A stretch of 64,000 bases of DNA from Tridacna crocea (taxonomy: Eukaryota; Mollusca; Bivalvia; Cardiida; Cardiidae): NCBI GenBank assembly GCA_943736015.1, contig OX031056.1:71017277-71081276 (forward strand). The letters are read 5' to 3'. Each line of letters starts with the position of its first letter. The first letter of the stretch is position 1. Positions 10,187 to 21,732 of this stretch are shown here, one piece after another. Made by a program: the position numbers and the translations under genes. The notes beneath the pieces are model-generated. The model was given only the letters and a program-made list of their open reading frames with translations. It ran no database searches and had not been told where the DNA came from.

Positions 10187-13100
10187 ATGGAACACACCCT
10201 GGAAATGATGGTGAATGCTTTTACCGAAGCGGAAGATCTGATGACCTTTGCGGTAGCATGGGATATACAAGAATCCCCCGTGGTCAGATCCCGGCTATAT
10301 CAATTGAGAAACCGAGAGAATGAAAATCACGTGGTCAACACAGAATTAACAGACGAGATGGAAGACAATTTGGAGTTGGCCCTGGAGTACGTAAGAGAGC
10401 AAGAGGAGATAGAGGGGGCCGTTAAAGCCCTGCTCTTTGACGACGAAATGGAGGCCCTTGCCCAAACCTGCGTGGACGATGGAGAGTGGGATCCCCCGAG
10501 TCCAGTACAAGAAGGTAGGGGAGATGAACCACAACCCGGACCATCGGATCAACTACAGTACACTATGAAGAAAACCTCACGACGCACTTACGCAAAGAAT
10601 GCAGCTACAGATCGAACATACAAGGTGAAAATAGATGAAAAGTACAATGGGCAGCAACTCAAAGATGTGAGAGAGGGTCTCCATGATATGATGCATGACG
10701 TATTGAACCAGGCCCGGGGGAATTTAGCGGGAAACGATTTAGGGCGTGTGGTGGTACACCATGACGGATTGCACGACCCTGTCGTCGTCCCACTTCAGGC
10801 CTGGGACCAACTGGACGCAAACAAAGTGATGGAGACCCTGCAAAAGGTACTCAACAGCAACGAGAAACTCTCCATCAATGAAAGTTTCTCCATTACTATA
10901 GGCACCATTGACTTACCGAAAGGGGGAACCAGACGACGAATCACCAACCTGAAAGGCGAGAAGAAGAACTCACTAAAACTCAAAACCTCAATTGTAACCA
11001 TAGACAATAACGACTGCTTATGTATGGCGAGAGCGATTGGCGTGAGCTGGGCAAAATTAAAGAGATGTACACCAGAAGAATGGGAGGAGGTGGTCAAGAA
11101 CAGGCAGGGAAAAAGCAACCTGCAACTAGTACTGGAACATCAGAAAGTTCCCTTGACCTATTACAAGGATCTTTGCAACAAAAAACGTAAACAACAGAAA
11201 CATTTAGCAGTAAACTTATGTCAGATGGCAGGTGTTCCCCAAGACAGGCCGGCGAGTCTCAACGATGTAGAAGCGTTTGAAGAACTCCTGGGGGTGCGCG
11301 TGATGGTGGTCAGTGCACGATTGGGTAACAAGTTCATCACCAGTCCGAGTAGTGACGAACGTCCCTGTATCTACCTGTACCTGGTGGACGATGACCACTT
11401 TCAGGCCATCACCAGCATCACGGGGTTCTTCAGCGCCAACTACTTCTGCGAGAAATGCCTGTACCATTATGATCACCGAGAATACCACGAATGTGACACC
11501 AGCTGTATCGTGTGCAAGAGGGCCCATTGCCCAAAGACCGAGCTGACCCGAACCTGCACGGACTGCAACATGACGTGTCGATCGGATGACTGTTACAAAA
11601 AACATAAAGAAGTACCCCTACACAAAAAGGGCAAGAAGAAGGGCCAACCTAGCGGACCTTCCCAGTGTCAAAAGTATTGGAAATGCCCCACGTGTTATAA
11701 AGTTGTGAGACTGGACCAGAGGAAGAAAGAAGACCATGAATGTGGAGAATATTGGTGCTCCACATGTACTAAATACGTTATGGACGATCACCAATGTTAC
11801 TTAAGAGCGACACCAGCAAAAGAACATTATATTCCAAAGTTTATATTTTTTGATTTTGAATGTTCCCAAGATGAAATTACCTATTGTGACGAAGGATATT
11901 GTACCCGATTCTAAATTAAATTGTAAGGACTGTCAAGCACCTGAGGTATGTAAATCTTGCTCCAAATGTCAAAATTGTAAAACGTCATGGTGCGGTAAAG
12001 CGACCCACCGTCCAAATTTTGTCGTAGCGCATTCCGTATGCCCAAAATGCATTGACAAAGAACTGAAACCCGATTCTGTATGTAAGGGTTGCGGTACCCG
12101 TTGCGACGAATGTGACAACACTGATCTGTACGAGAACGAGGACGAAGGTCCTTGTCCCGGTAAATGCGGATTCAGAGAAGTCATATTCGAGGGAACAGAT
12201 ACCGCCGAAAAGTTTGGACAGTGGCTCTTTACGGACCAGCATGAATATTTCAAGGTCGTTGCCCATAACTTGAAAGGCTACGATGGCTATTTTCTTCTGG
12301 AATATTTAATTGATCAATCGATAAGACCGGACAAAATCATTTATAACGGTTCAAAAATCATGTATATGACAGTGGAGAAAGGTTTACATATGAGAGTGAT
12401 TGACAGTCTCAATTTCTTACCCATGAAATTATCGCAATTACCTAAAGCATTTGGTTTACACGAATTGAAAAAAGGGTGGTTCCCACATTATTTTAATACT
12501 AGAGAGAATCAAAATTATGTTGGAGCCTATCCTGATGCTAAAGATTATGGTTACGATTTCATGAGTGAGAAAGAAAGAAGTGAGTTTGTAGCGTGGTTGA
12601 GTGAGAGAGAAAATGAAATATTTGATTTTAGAAAAGAAATGTTAGAACACTGTAGAAGTGATGTAGATATTTTAAGAAAAGCTTGTATGAAATTCAGACA
12701 TTTATTAATGAGTGCTACGGGGGAAGAGATAGAGGTTGTCAATGAGAAAGGGGAGGTAGAAAAGAAATGGGTGCGGGCTGTGGATCCCTTTGACTCGGTC
12801 ACCATCGCTTCTGTATGCATGAATGTCTTCCGGACAAAGTTCTTGGAAGAAGAATGGAGAGTACAGATGCATGGTAGTGGAGACAAATGGATCCAGGCTA
12901 GAATGAGAGACGGCACATTGTATGCATCTTTGGAGGGTGAATGGGTGAGTGAGGAACAGATGAAAATTACAGCCAGTGAATTTATTATGTCACCGATAGC
13001 AAAAATACCTCCCGGTGGATATAGGGATCAATATAGTCAAGCGTCAATTCAGTGGTTAGAGTGGAGGGCACGTTTAGACAAAGTACACATTCAACATGCG

Positions 13101-14783
13101 TTAAATGAAGGGGAAAAGACGATCCCTGGAACTCGATATAAGTTGGATGGGTACTGCGTAGAAACACACACGGCATATGAATATCACGGCTGCGTGTTTC
13201 ACGGATGCCCTGTGTGTTTCTCAGATAATCGAGAAGAAATGTGTCATCCCCTAACCCACCAGTCATTGGATGAATTGTATGCATTGACTATGAAAAAGAA
13301 AGCATATTTAGAGCAATTAGGCATGAACTACGTGTGCATTTGGGACCATGAATTTCAAAAGGAACGAAATCAAAATACAGAATTGATAACCTTCATTAAG
13401 CAGTTAGACATGACAGAGAGATTGGACCCTAGAGAGAGCTTCTTCGGCGGGCGTACCAATGCGAGTCAACTCTACCGTAAAACGGAAGAACAGGAAAGGA
13501 TCATGTACGTGGATTTCACGAGTTTGTATCCTTGGGTGAATAAGTATTGTCGGTATCCCGTGGGTCACCCGAAAATCTTGACCAAAGATTTTGGGAACAT
13601 AGAGGAGTATTTTGGTATTGCTAAGGTCAAGGTCTTACCCCCGAGAGGACTGTATCATCCAGTCCTCCCGTACAGATCAAATGGCAAACTAAAATTCCCT
13701 TTATGCAGGACCTGTGCGGATACCGAAAATCCTGACACCTGCACCTGTTCGGATGAAGAGAGAGTATTGACAGGTACATGGTGCACCCCGGAGATACACA
13801 CGGCTCTTAGACTAGGATACCAGCTTATAACTATATACGAAATATACCACTGGGAAGAAACAACACAATATGACCCCGATTCCGGAGAAGGAGGACTGTT
13901 TGCCAAGTACATCAATACCTTTTTGAAGTACAAACAAGAGGCGAGTGGTCCTCCGGACTGGATTCGGGATGCACAAGACATGCACACTTACATACAAGAC
14001 TATGCACAAAAAGAGGGGGTTTCATTGGATCGAGAGAATATTGTGAAGAACCCAGGATTGAGAGCCCTAGCCAAACTATGTCTCAATAGCTTTTGGGGCA
14101 AGTTTGGACAGAGGCTCAATATGCGCCAGACAGAAATCTTTACAGATAGTCAGGTCAACCTGTTCTTTCAACTATTCTCAGATCCCTTAAAACAACCTCT
14201 CAACTTTCACATATTAACGGACGACATGATACAAATTGAATGGCTATACAAACAGGACTGCCAACCGGAAGACAACAACACAAACATATACTTGGCGACC
14301 TTCACAACGTGCTGGGCCAGACTCAAATTGTACAGTGTGCTTGAACAATTAGACAGACGAGTACTGTATTACGATACAGATAGCGTCATTTACTTGAGTA
14401 GACCTGGAGAGGTAGACCCACCCTTAGGGGACTACTTGGGCGAATTGACCGATGAATTGGAGAAGGGAGAGCACATTGTAGAATTTGTGTCTGGAGGTCC
14501 CAAAAACTACGCATACAAAACAAACACCAACAAAGAAACGTGTAAAGTCAGAGGATTCACACTACACTACACCAACTCACAACTCATCAATTTTGAAAGC
14601 GTCAAACATATCGTTACAGACACACACGGCACCTCACACATCACTGTCACAAACCCAAGCAAAATATGTAGAGACAAAGGTAAACGAAAATTATACAACA
14701 GAGCAGAAGAAAAAAGATATCAAATGGTATACACCAAACGTAGAAGAATAGAGAACTATGACACAGTACCTTACGGATATTAG
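10187..14783 (+). pseudogene. Protein-primed DNA polymerase B, frameshifted (left arm)
   Basis: Same gene as the intact right-arm copy (21733-26328) but broken by one additional T at about 11899. The first frame stops at 11914, just after exonuclease motif I, and the rest stays open in another frame to 14783. Both halves keep recognisable motifs: zinc-ribbon cysteines and DFECSQDE before the break; HNLKGYDGY, CRSDVDIL, DFTSLYP, NSFWGKFG and YYDTDS after it. The left copy keeps glycine in exonuclease motif II where the right copy has aspartate. Without frameshifting it cannot give a full polymerase. A sequencing or assembly indel is possible, since it falls in a short ATATT context rather than a homopolymer run. 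Confidence 0.88.
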
Positions 14784-14824
14784 AATAGGGAGAATGGTGT
14801 GAGAATGAATGTAATTGAAATATT

Positions 14825-16045
14825 GACGTTACTGGAAGCAAAATTGCATGTTACTGGATGTAAAAATCAATGTTACTGGAAGTAAATTTGCATGTTACTG
14901 GATGTAAAAATCAATGTTATTGGAAGTAAATTTTGATGTTACTGGAAGTAAATTTTGATGTTATTGGAAGCAAATTTGCATGTTACTGGAACCTATTTTT
15001 GCAATTTTACATTGAAATATATAGGGAAAATTGGATTCATTTTTTGATGTTACTGGAAGCAAAATTTCATGTTACTGGATGTAAAAATCAATGTTACTGG
15101 AAGTAAATTTGCATGTTACTGGATGTAAAAATCAATGTTATTGGAAGTGAATTCTGATGTAACTGGAAGTAAAATTTAATGTTATTGGAAGCAAAATTGT
15201 ATGTTACTGGAACCTATTTTTGCAATTTTACATAGAAATATATAGGGAAAATTGGATTCATTCTTTGATGTTACTGGAAGCAAATTTGCGTGTTACTGGA
15301 TGTAAAAATCAATGTTACTGGAAGTAAATTTGCATGTTACTGGATGTAAAAATCAATGTTATTGGAAGTAAATTTTGATGTTACTGGAAGTAAATTTTGA
15401 TGTTATTGGAAGCAAATTTGCATGTTACTGGAACCTATTTTTGCAATTTTACATTGAAATATATAGGGAAAATTGGATTCATTTTTTGATGTTACTGGAA
15501 GCAAATTTGCGTGTTACTGGATGTAAAATTCACTGTTATTGGAAGTAAATTTTGATGTTACTGGAAGTAAAAATCAGTGTTATTGGAAGTAAATTTTGAT
15601 GTTACTGGAAGTAAAATTCAATGTTATTGGAAGCAAATTTGCATGTTACTGGAACCTATTTTTGCAATTTTACATAGAAATATATAGGGAAAATTGGATT
15701 CATTTTTTGATGTTACTGGAAGCAAAATTGCGTGTTACTGGATGTAAAAATCAATGTTATTGGAAGTAAATTTTGATGTTACTGGAAGTAAAATTTAATG
15801 TTATTGGAAGCAAATTTGCATGTTACTGGAACCTATTTTTGCAATTTTACATTGAAATATATAGGGAAAATTGGAATCATTTTTTGATGTTACTGGAAGC
15901 AAATTTGCATGTTACTGGATGTAAAAATCAATGTTACTGGAAGTAAATTTTAATGTTATTGGAAACAAATTTTGATGTTACTGGAAGCAAATTTTGATGT
16001 TATTGGAAGTAACTTTTGATGTTATTTGAAGTAAATTTTGACGTT
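14825..16045 (+). repeat. 22-bp tandem array with 221-bp higher-order unit
   Basis: About 50 imperfect copies of a 22-bp unit of the type TGTTACTGGAAGTAAATTTT. Variants (GGATGTAAAAATCAA, ATTGGAAGCAAATTTGCA) follow each other in a fixed order, with an AT-rich insert (ACCTATTTTTGCAATTTTAC) recurring at 14991, 15212, 15433, 15654 and 15831. The spacing is 221 bp except for the last, which is two 22-mers shorter. It follows the polymerase stop directly and is mirrored at 20471-21692. Confidence 0.9.
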
Positions 16046-16170
16046 AGATCTCTTGTATATTATTTGCTGATGCGTTGTATATTGTTTCATTTATAACTGA
16101 AATGAATAAAAGAATGTAAGAATGACAATGTCTGTTGTACTTTTTTTCGTTGCCCTTATTCGTAAGAATT

Positions 16171-16413
16171 ATGAATGACCCGGAATCCCCTAATCGTGAA
16201 CGGGGTAGTTTTATTCCTATTCCTAAACCAGAAGACTGTAATCAATCAAATCAATGGCCTTTACTGGGTACACAAGTTCCTAAAACTGAAATCGTGTACT
16301 TATGTCAAATGATCATTGTCTATATTATAATCATCACTTCCGTAGTCAATTTGTCTATACAAAATGGTTCTACCGAATTGTGGATAAGTTCACTCAGCAG
16401 TTGTATCGGTTAG
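16171..16413 (+). CDS. Small membrane protein of the element (left arm)
   Basis: An 80-residue frame starting MNDPESPNRERG. The first half is polar and proline-rich; a hydrophobic stretch follows (QMIIVYIIIITSVVNLSI), then a conserved-looking tail, ELWISSLSSCIG. A TAG stops it there, but the frame continues for nine sense codons to a TAA at 16441-16443, directly before the ATPase ATG, so the protein may be slightly truncated. From memory, similar short one-helix proteins with an ELW..LLSSCLGYLLP-like tail occur in Polinton/adintovirus genomes; their function is unknown. The right arm copy differs by one residue (L to F). The longer open frame from 16135 begins with TTG, not ATG. Confidence 0.6.
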   Translation: MNDPESPNRERGSFIPIPKPEDCNQSNQWPLLGTQVPKTEIVYLCQMIIVYIIIITSVVNLSIQNGSTELWISSLSSCIG

Positions 16414-16444
16414 GCCTTGCCTAATCCGAAGCTCAAAAAATAAA

Positions 16445-16615
16445 ATGGTAGTCCTGCCCTTCGAACCTAGCTCCAGTTTTTGTATCAGCGGTCAAACGGG
16501 ATCAGGGAAAACACAATGGGTCTATCGATTCCTCAAACACATTAAACACATGTACAGTAGAGATCCTCCTGTTCATATCCTCTTCTGCTATGGCACTCAC
16601 CTACCATTATTTTGA
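16445..16615 (+). pseudogene. Packaging ATPase fragment with Walker A (left arm)
   Basis: The frame opens with ATG and contains a clear P-loop, SGQTGSGKT, at residues 15-23 in a context (PSSSFCISGQTGSGKTQWV) typical of the FtsK/HerA-type genome-packaging ATPases of Polintons and related viruses. It ends at residue 56 with two successive TGA codons. A short further stretch in the same frame (from 16619) still looks related, then a minisatellite takes over, so Walker B and the rest are gone. The same stops are present in the right arm (19901-20071). Confidence 0.7.
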
Positions 16616-16640
16616 TGAATGGAACAACACATACCTCAGT

Positions 16641-17125
16641 TTACGGGTGAAAGCGAACAAATCAAGTCGTCCCCCTGTAAAGCAATTGATTAAATGACTC
16701 TAACAGGATTGGACAAGACACCAACCCTTTAATGCCCAGTACCCATTTATATCATTGATTATAACGCAAAAGCGAAAAATCAAGTTATTCCCCTTTAGAT
16801 TAAAAGTTAAATGACTCTAACAATATTGAAAATAAATCCCTACTCTTTTAAGGTCCACTACCCATTTATACCATTGATTATGATGTAAAAGGGGAAAAAA
16901 ATCAAGTCACCTCCCTTTAAAGCAAGAAATTAAATTATTCTAACAAGATTGGACAAGACCCTCCCACCCCTTTAAGATCGAGTGCCCACATATATGAATA
17001 CCATTGATTACAATGCAAAAGCAAAAAATCAAGTCGTCCCACTTTAAACCAGTAGATTCAATGTCTCTAACAAGATTGGACAAGACCTTCATCCCTTTAA
17101 AGTCCAGTGCCCATTGATAAGTCAA
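16641..17125 (+). repeat. Minisatellite of about 118-127 bp, four copies
   Basis: ATCAAGT recurs at 16661, 16779, 16901 and 17028, each followed by CCCCTTTAAAGC-like sequence, ATGACTCTAACAAGATTGG and CCCATTTATA...ATTGATTA. It replaces the body of the ATPase gene. The mirrored copy lies at about 19400-19890. Confidence 0.8.
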
Positions 17126-17962
17126 TGTTTTTTGACTTGAGATCGGATTAAGATAACTTATAAGGGGAGCTGGCCAATGTTTACACAAACATTTATAATA
17201 ACCCTAGTAACGGATTAAATTTTGCAAAAATGTAAGATTTTAGTCGAGAGTTATAGGAGTTGTTTCCTTCAGCAATTAAATGATTTTTTTCTCAACATTG
17301 CAACCTTGTAGAAAGTAAAACCGTGTACTGATAAACCTAATTCTAGGAAATGTAAGCAATGGCACCCATTTCTAAGACAACCAAGCAAATAAACCCATAG
17401 TCATCGTATTCTTTCATGTTGTGACAGTTTAATGCATTTTGAGATAATCCAACCAAATGATACCTGACCTATTACTCTTTTACTTTGACTCCCCTCATTG
17501 TCTTTCAATTTCCCAGCGTTTCAGGCTCAATACTCATTTACTTGGAAATATCGACTTCTTTATTTGCTGTCAGATCGAATCGACATAGGTATCATTGGAA
17601 TGGCCTTGTCACACTGTTGAAGAAAATGTATAGTTTTGTGGGTGTCACTTGAATGACAACGGATATACAAGGGTTAAAGTTTTGGGAGATACACGCTTTT
17701 GGCATCCACAGGCCCCAAAATGACTCAAATCTGTATTAAATGACCGATTATTACGTTCTTGGTGTCTATCCACGATAACTTTTACCAAGAAATTCAAATT
17801 TGAAGTCAAAATTTACCTAAAAATTATAGCAAACTCTTAGGTTTGCCTGAAAGATTTCAGATACGTTATTAATGCACTAACTTTAACAAAAAATAGCCAA
17901 AATCGTTGTTTATGAACCGATTTTCGTGACCTTGGTGTCTAATTGTATTAACTTTTACTCAG
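17126..17962. other. Inner arm, noncoding
   Basis: AT-rich sequence with no open frame of note on either strand; the arm copy is at about 18560-19400. A capsid or integrase gene would be expected in this space in a complete Polinton, but neither is visible. Heavily decayed remnants cannot be excluded. Confidence 0.5.
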
Positions 17963-18046
17963 AACTCCATTTATGGGGGTAACGAATACATTGTGTTGAG
18001 ATAATGGTAAAAAATGACTCCTTAATAAACGACTGTCAGATTAGGG

Positions 18047-18185
18047 TATAAAAGTATACGGAATGTACCACTGAGAAGAAACCATTCAGTATGACCCTAC
18101 AAACGGGCGAAGGGACCAGTCGCCAAATACATAAATACCTTTCTAAACTTTGAACAAGAGGCGACTGGTCCCCTCGCCCGTTTGT
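18047..18185 (+). pseudogene. Decayed DNA polymerase B fragment near the centre
   Basis: The stretch TACCACTGAGAAGAAACCAT...CAGTATGACCC, followed by CCAAATACATAAATACCTTT and AACAAGAGGCGACTGGTCC, aligns with the intact polymerase gene at about 13845-13960 (the region coding YHWEETTQYDP to QEASGPP). It carries many substitutions, including a TGG to TGA stop, and is repeated in the next 232-bp copy (18279-18417). It is therefore a second, much older polymerase remnant. This homology was read by eye. Confidence 0.7.
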
Positions 18186-18356
18186 AGAGTCATAAACTCC
18201 ATTTATGGGGGTAACGAATACATTGTGTTGAGATAATGGTAAAAAATGACTCCTTAATAAACGACTGTCAGATTAGGGTATAAAAGTATACGGAATGTAC
18301 CACTGAGAAGAAACCATTCAGTATGACTCTACAAACGGGCGAAGGGACCAGTCGCC

Positions 18357-18391
18357 AAATACATAAATACCTTTCTAAACTTTGAACAAGA
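18357..18391. other. Palindrome spacer (35 bp)
   Basis: The inner arms GGGACCAGTCGCC (ending 18356) and GGCGACTGGTCCC (from 18392) flank 35 bp that are not inverted. The spacer itself belongs to the decayed polymerase fragment. Confidence 0.85.
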
Positions 18392-19399
18392 GGCGACTGG
18401 TCCCCTCGCCCGTTTGTAGAGTCATACTGAATGGTTTCTTCTCAGTGGTACATTCCGTATACTTTTATACCCTAATCTGACAGTCGTTTATTAAGGAGTC
18501 ATTTTTTACCATTATCTCAACACAATGTATTCGTTACCCCCATAAATGGAATTCTGAGTAAAAGTTAATACAATTAGACACCAAGGTCACGAAAATCGGT
18601 TCATAAACAACGATTTTGGCTATTTTTTGTTAAAGTTAGTGCATTAATAACGTATCTGAAATCTTTCAGGCAAACCTAAGATTTTGCTATAATTTTTAGG
18701 TAAATTTTGACTTCAAATTTGAATTTCCTGGTAAAAGTTATCGTGGATAGACACCAAGAACGTAATAATCGGTCATTTAATACAGATTTGAGTCATTTTG
18801 GTGCCTGTGGATGCCAAAAGCGTGTATCTCCCAAAACTTTAACCCTTGTATATCCGTTGTCATTCAAGTGACACCCACAAAACTATACATTTTCTTCAAC
18901 AGTGTGACAAGGCCATTCCAATGATACCTATGTCGATTCGATCTGACAGCAAATAAAGAAGTCGATATTTCCAAGTAAATGAGTATTGAGCCTGAAACGC
19001 TGGGAAATTGAAAGACAATGAGGGGAGTCAAAGTAAAAGAGTAATAGGTCAGGTATCATTTGGTTGGATTATCTCAAAATGCATTAAACTGTCACAACAT
19101 GAAAGAATACGATGACTATGGGTTTATTTGCTTGGTTGTCTTAGAAATGGGTGCCATTGCTTACATTTCCTAGAATTAGGTTTATCAGTACACGGTTTTA
19201 CTTTCTACAAGGTTGCAATGTTGAGAAAAAAATCATTTAATTGCTGAAGGAAACAACTCCTATAACTCTCGACTAAAATCTTACATTTTTGCAAACTTTA
19301 ATCCGTTACTAGGGTTATTATAAATGTTTGTGTAAACATTGGCCAGCTCCCCTTATAAGTTATCTTAATCCGATCTCAAGTCAAAAAACATTGACTTAT

Positions 19400-19890
19400 C
19401 AATGGGCACTGGACTTTAAAGGGATGAAGGTCTTGTCCAATCTTGTTAGAGACATTGAATCTACTGGTTTAAAGTGGGACGACTTGATTTTTTGCTTTTG
19501 CATTGTAATCAATGGTATTCATATATGTGGGCACTCGATCTTAAAGGGGTGGGAGGGTCTTGTCCAATCTTGTTAGAATAATTTAATTTCTTGCTTTAAA
19601 GGGAGGTGACTTGATTTTTTTCCCCTTTTACATCATAATCAATGGTATAAATGGGTAGTGGACCTTAAAAGAGTAGGGATTTATTTTCAATATTGTTAGA
19701 GTCATTTAACTTTTAATCTAAAGGGGAATAACTTGATTTTTCGCTTTTGCGTTATAATCAATGATATAAATGGGTACTGGGCATTAAAGGGTTGGTGTCT
19801 TGTCCAATCCTGTTAGAGTCATTTAATCAATTGCTTTACAGGGGGACGACTTGATTTGTTCGCTTTCACCCGTAAACTGAGGTATGTGTT
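19400..19890 (-). repeat. Minisatellite, right-arm copy
   Basis: Mirror of 16641-17125, with the same four units in reverse orientation. Confidence 0.8.
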
Positions 19891-19900
19891 GTTCCATTCA

Positions 19901-20071
19901 TCAAAATAATGGTAGGTGAGTGCCATAGCAGAAGAGGATATGAACAGGAAGATCTCTACTGTACATGTGTTTAATGTGTTTGAGGAATCGATAGACCCAT
20001 TGTGTTTTCCCTGATCCCGTTTGACCGCTGATACAAAAACTGGAGCTAGGTTCGAAGGGCAGGACTACCAT
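19901..20071 (-). pseudogene. Packaging ATPase fragment with Walker A (right arm)
   Basis: Mirror copy of the left-arm fragment: same ATG, same P-loop SGQTGSGKT, same early stop after 56 codons. The break therefore existed before the arms were mirrored, or has been copied between them since. Confidence 0.7.
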
Positions 20072-20102
20072 TTTATTTTTTGAGCTTCGGATTAGGCAAG
20101 GC

Positions 20103-20345
20103 CTAACCGATACAACTGCTGAGTGAACTTATCCACAATTCGGTAGAACCATTTTGTATAGACAAATTGACTACGGAAGTGATGATTATAATATAGACAA
20201 TGATCATTTGACAGAAGTACACGATTTCAGTTTTAGGAACTTGTGTACCCAGTAAAGGCCATTGATTTGATTGATTACAGTCTTCTGGTTTAGGAATAGG
20301 AATAAAACTACCCCGTTCACGATTAGGGGATTCCGGGTCATTCAT
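20103..20345 (-). CDS. Small membrane protein of the element (right arm)
   Basis: An 80-residue frame identical to the left-arm copy apart from phenylalanine in place of leucine just before the hydrophobic helix. It has the same TAG followed by nine open codons. Start chosen at the ATG of MNDPESP; upstream in-frame codons lack another ATG. Function unknown. Confidence 0.6.
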   Translation of the reverse strand: MNDPESPNRERGSFIPIPKPEDCNQSNQWPLLGTQVPKTEIVYFCQMIIVYIIIITSVVNLSIQNGSTELWISSLSSCIG

Positions 20346-20470
20346 AATTCTTACGAATAAGGGCAACGAAAAAAAGTACAACAGACATTGTCATTCTTAC
20401 ATTCTTTTATTCATTTCAGTTATAAATGAAACAATATACAACGCATCAGCAAATAATATACAAGAGATCT

Positions 20471-21692
20471 AACGTCAAAATTTACTTCAAATAACATCAA
20501 AAGTTACTTCCAATAACATCAAAATTTGCTTCCAGTAACATCAAAATTTGTTTCCAATAACATTAAAATTTACTTCCAGTAACATTGATTTTTACATCCA
20601 GTAACATGCAAATTTGCTTCCAGTAACATCAAAAAATGATTCCAATTTTCCCTATATATTTCAATGTAAAATTGCAAAAATAGGTTCCAGTAACATGCAA
20701 ATTTGCTTCCAATAACATTAAATTTTACTTCCAGTAACATCAAAATTTACTTCCAATAACATTGATTTTTACATCCAGTAACACGCAATTTTGCTTCCAG
20801 TAACATCAAAAAATGAATCCAATTTTCCCTATATATTTCTATGTAAAATTGCAAAAATAGGTTCCAGTAACATGCAAATTTGCTTCCAATAACATTGAAT
20901 TTTACTTCCAGTAACATCAAAATTTACTTCCAATAACACTGATTTTTACTTCCAGTAACATCAAAATTTACTTCCAATAACAGTGAATTTTACATCCAGT
21001 AACACGCAAATTTGCTTCCAGTAACATCAAAAAATGAATCCAATTTTCCCTATATATTTCAATGTAAAATTGCAAAAATAGGTTCCAGTAACATGCAAAT
21101 TTGCTTCCAATAACATCAAAATTTACTTCCAGTAACATCAAAATTTACTTCCAATAACATTGATTTTTACATCCAGTAACATGCAAATTTACTTCCAGTA
21201 ACATTGATTTTTACATCCAGTAACACGCAAATTTGCTTCCAGTAACATCAAAGAATGAATCCAATTTTCCCTATATATTTCTATGTAAAATTGCAAAAAT
21301 AGGTTCCAGTAACATACAATTTTGCTTCCAATAACATTAAATTTTACTTCCAGTTACATCAGAATTCACTTCCAATAACATTGATTTTTACATCCAGTAA
21401 CATGCAAATTTACTTCCAGTAACATTGATTTTTACATCCAGTAACATGAAATTTTGCTTCCAGTAACATCAAAAAATGAATCCAATTTTCCCTATATATT
21501 TCAATGTAAAATTGCAAAAATAGGTTCCAGTAACATGCAAATTTGCTTCCAATAACATCAAAATTTACTTCCAGTAACATCAAAATTTACTTCCAATAAC
21601 ATTGATTTTTACATCCAGTAACATGCAAATTTACTTCCAGTAACATTGATTTTTACATCCAGTAACATGCAATTTTGCTTCCAATAACGTCA
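20471..21692 (-). repeat. 22-bp tandem array, right-arm copy
   Basis: Mirror of 14825-16045, with the same order of variants and the same 221-bp super-period, including the shortened last period. Confidence 0.9.
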
Positions 21693-21732
21693 ATATTTCA
21701 ATTACATTCATTCTCACACCATTCTCCCTATT

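Larger units (their letters stand above)
9075..18356 (+). repeat. Left arm of the giant palindrome
   Basis: This is inverted relative to 18392-27448. The match runs from the outer end (AGTAGTAACAGCAGC) to the inner turn, with only scattered differences: single-base changes, one extra base in the polymerase gene, a shorter AAAT microsatellite near 9490, and an extra 232-bp block near the centre. The extra block accounts for nearly all of the length difference between the arms. Confidence 0.93.
17963..18426 (+). repeat. Two 232-bp tandem copies at the palindrome turn
   Basis: AACTCCATTTATGGGGG occurs at 17963 and 18195, and the whole block through GTTTGTAGAGTCAT repeats with period 232. Each copy ends in a small hairpin (GGGACCAGTCGCC ... 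GGCGACTGGTCCC). The second copy hairpin is the centre of the giant palindrome; the first copy exists only in the left arm. Confidence 0.85.

Noticed and set aside
10346..14841. Minus-strand ORFs of 64-129 codons opposite the polymerase gene (mirrored at 21675-26169)
   Set aside because: Antisense shadows of the polymerase gene; no motif, no independent start signals.
14825..16045. CRISPR-like look of the 22-bp array
   Set aside because: Units are contiguous without unique spacers, the host is an animal, and there are no cas genes; it is a tandem array with a higher-order period.
16940..17188. 82-codon minus-strand ORF (mirrored at 19328-19576)
   Set aside because: It lies across the 120-bp minisatellite and repeats a motif of that unit; no other support.
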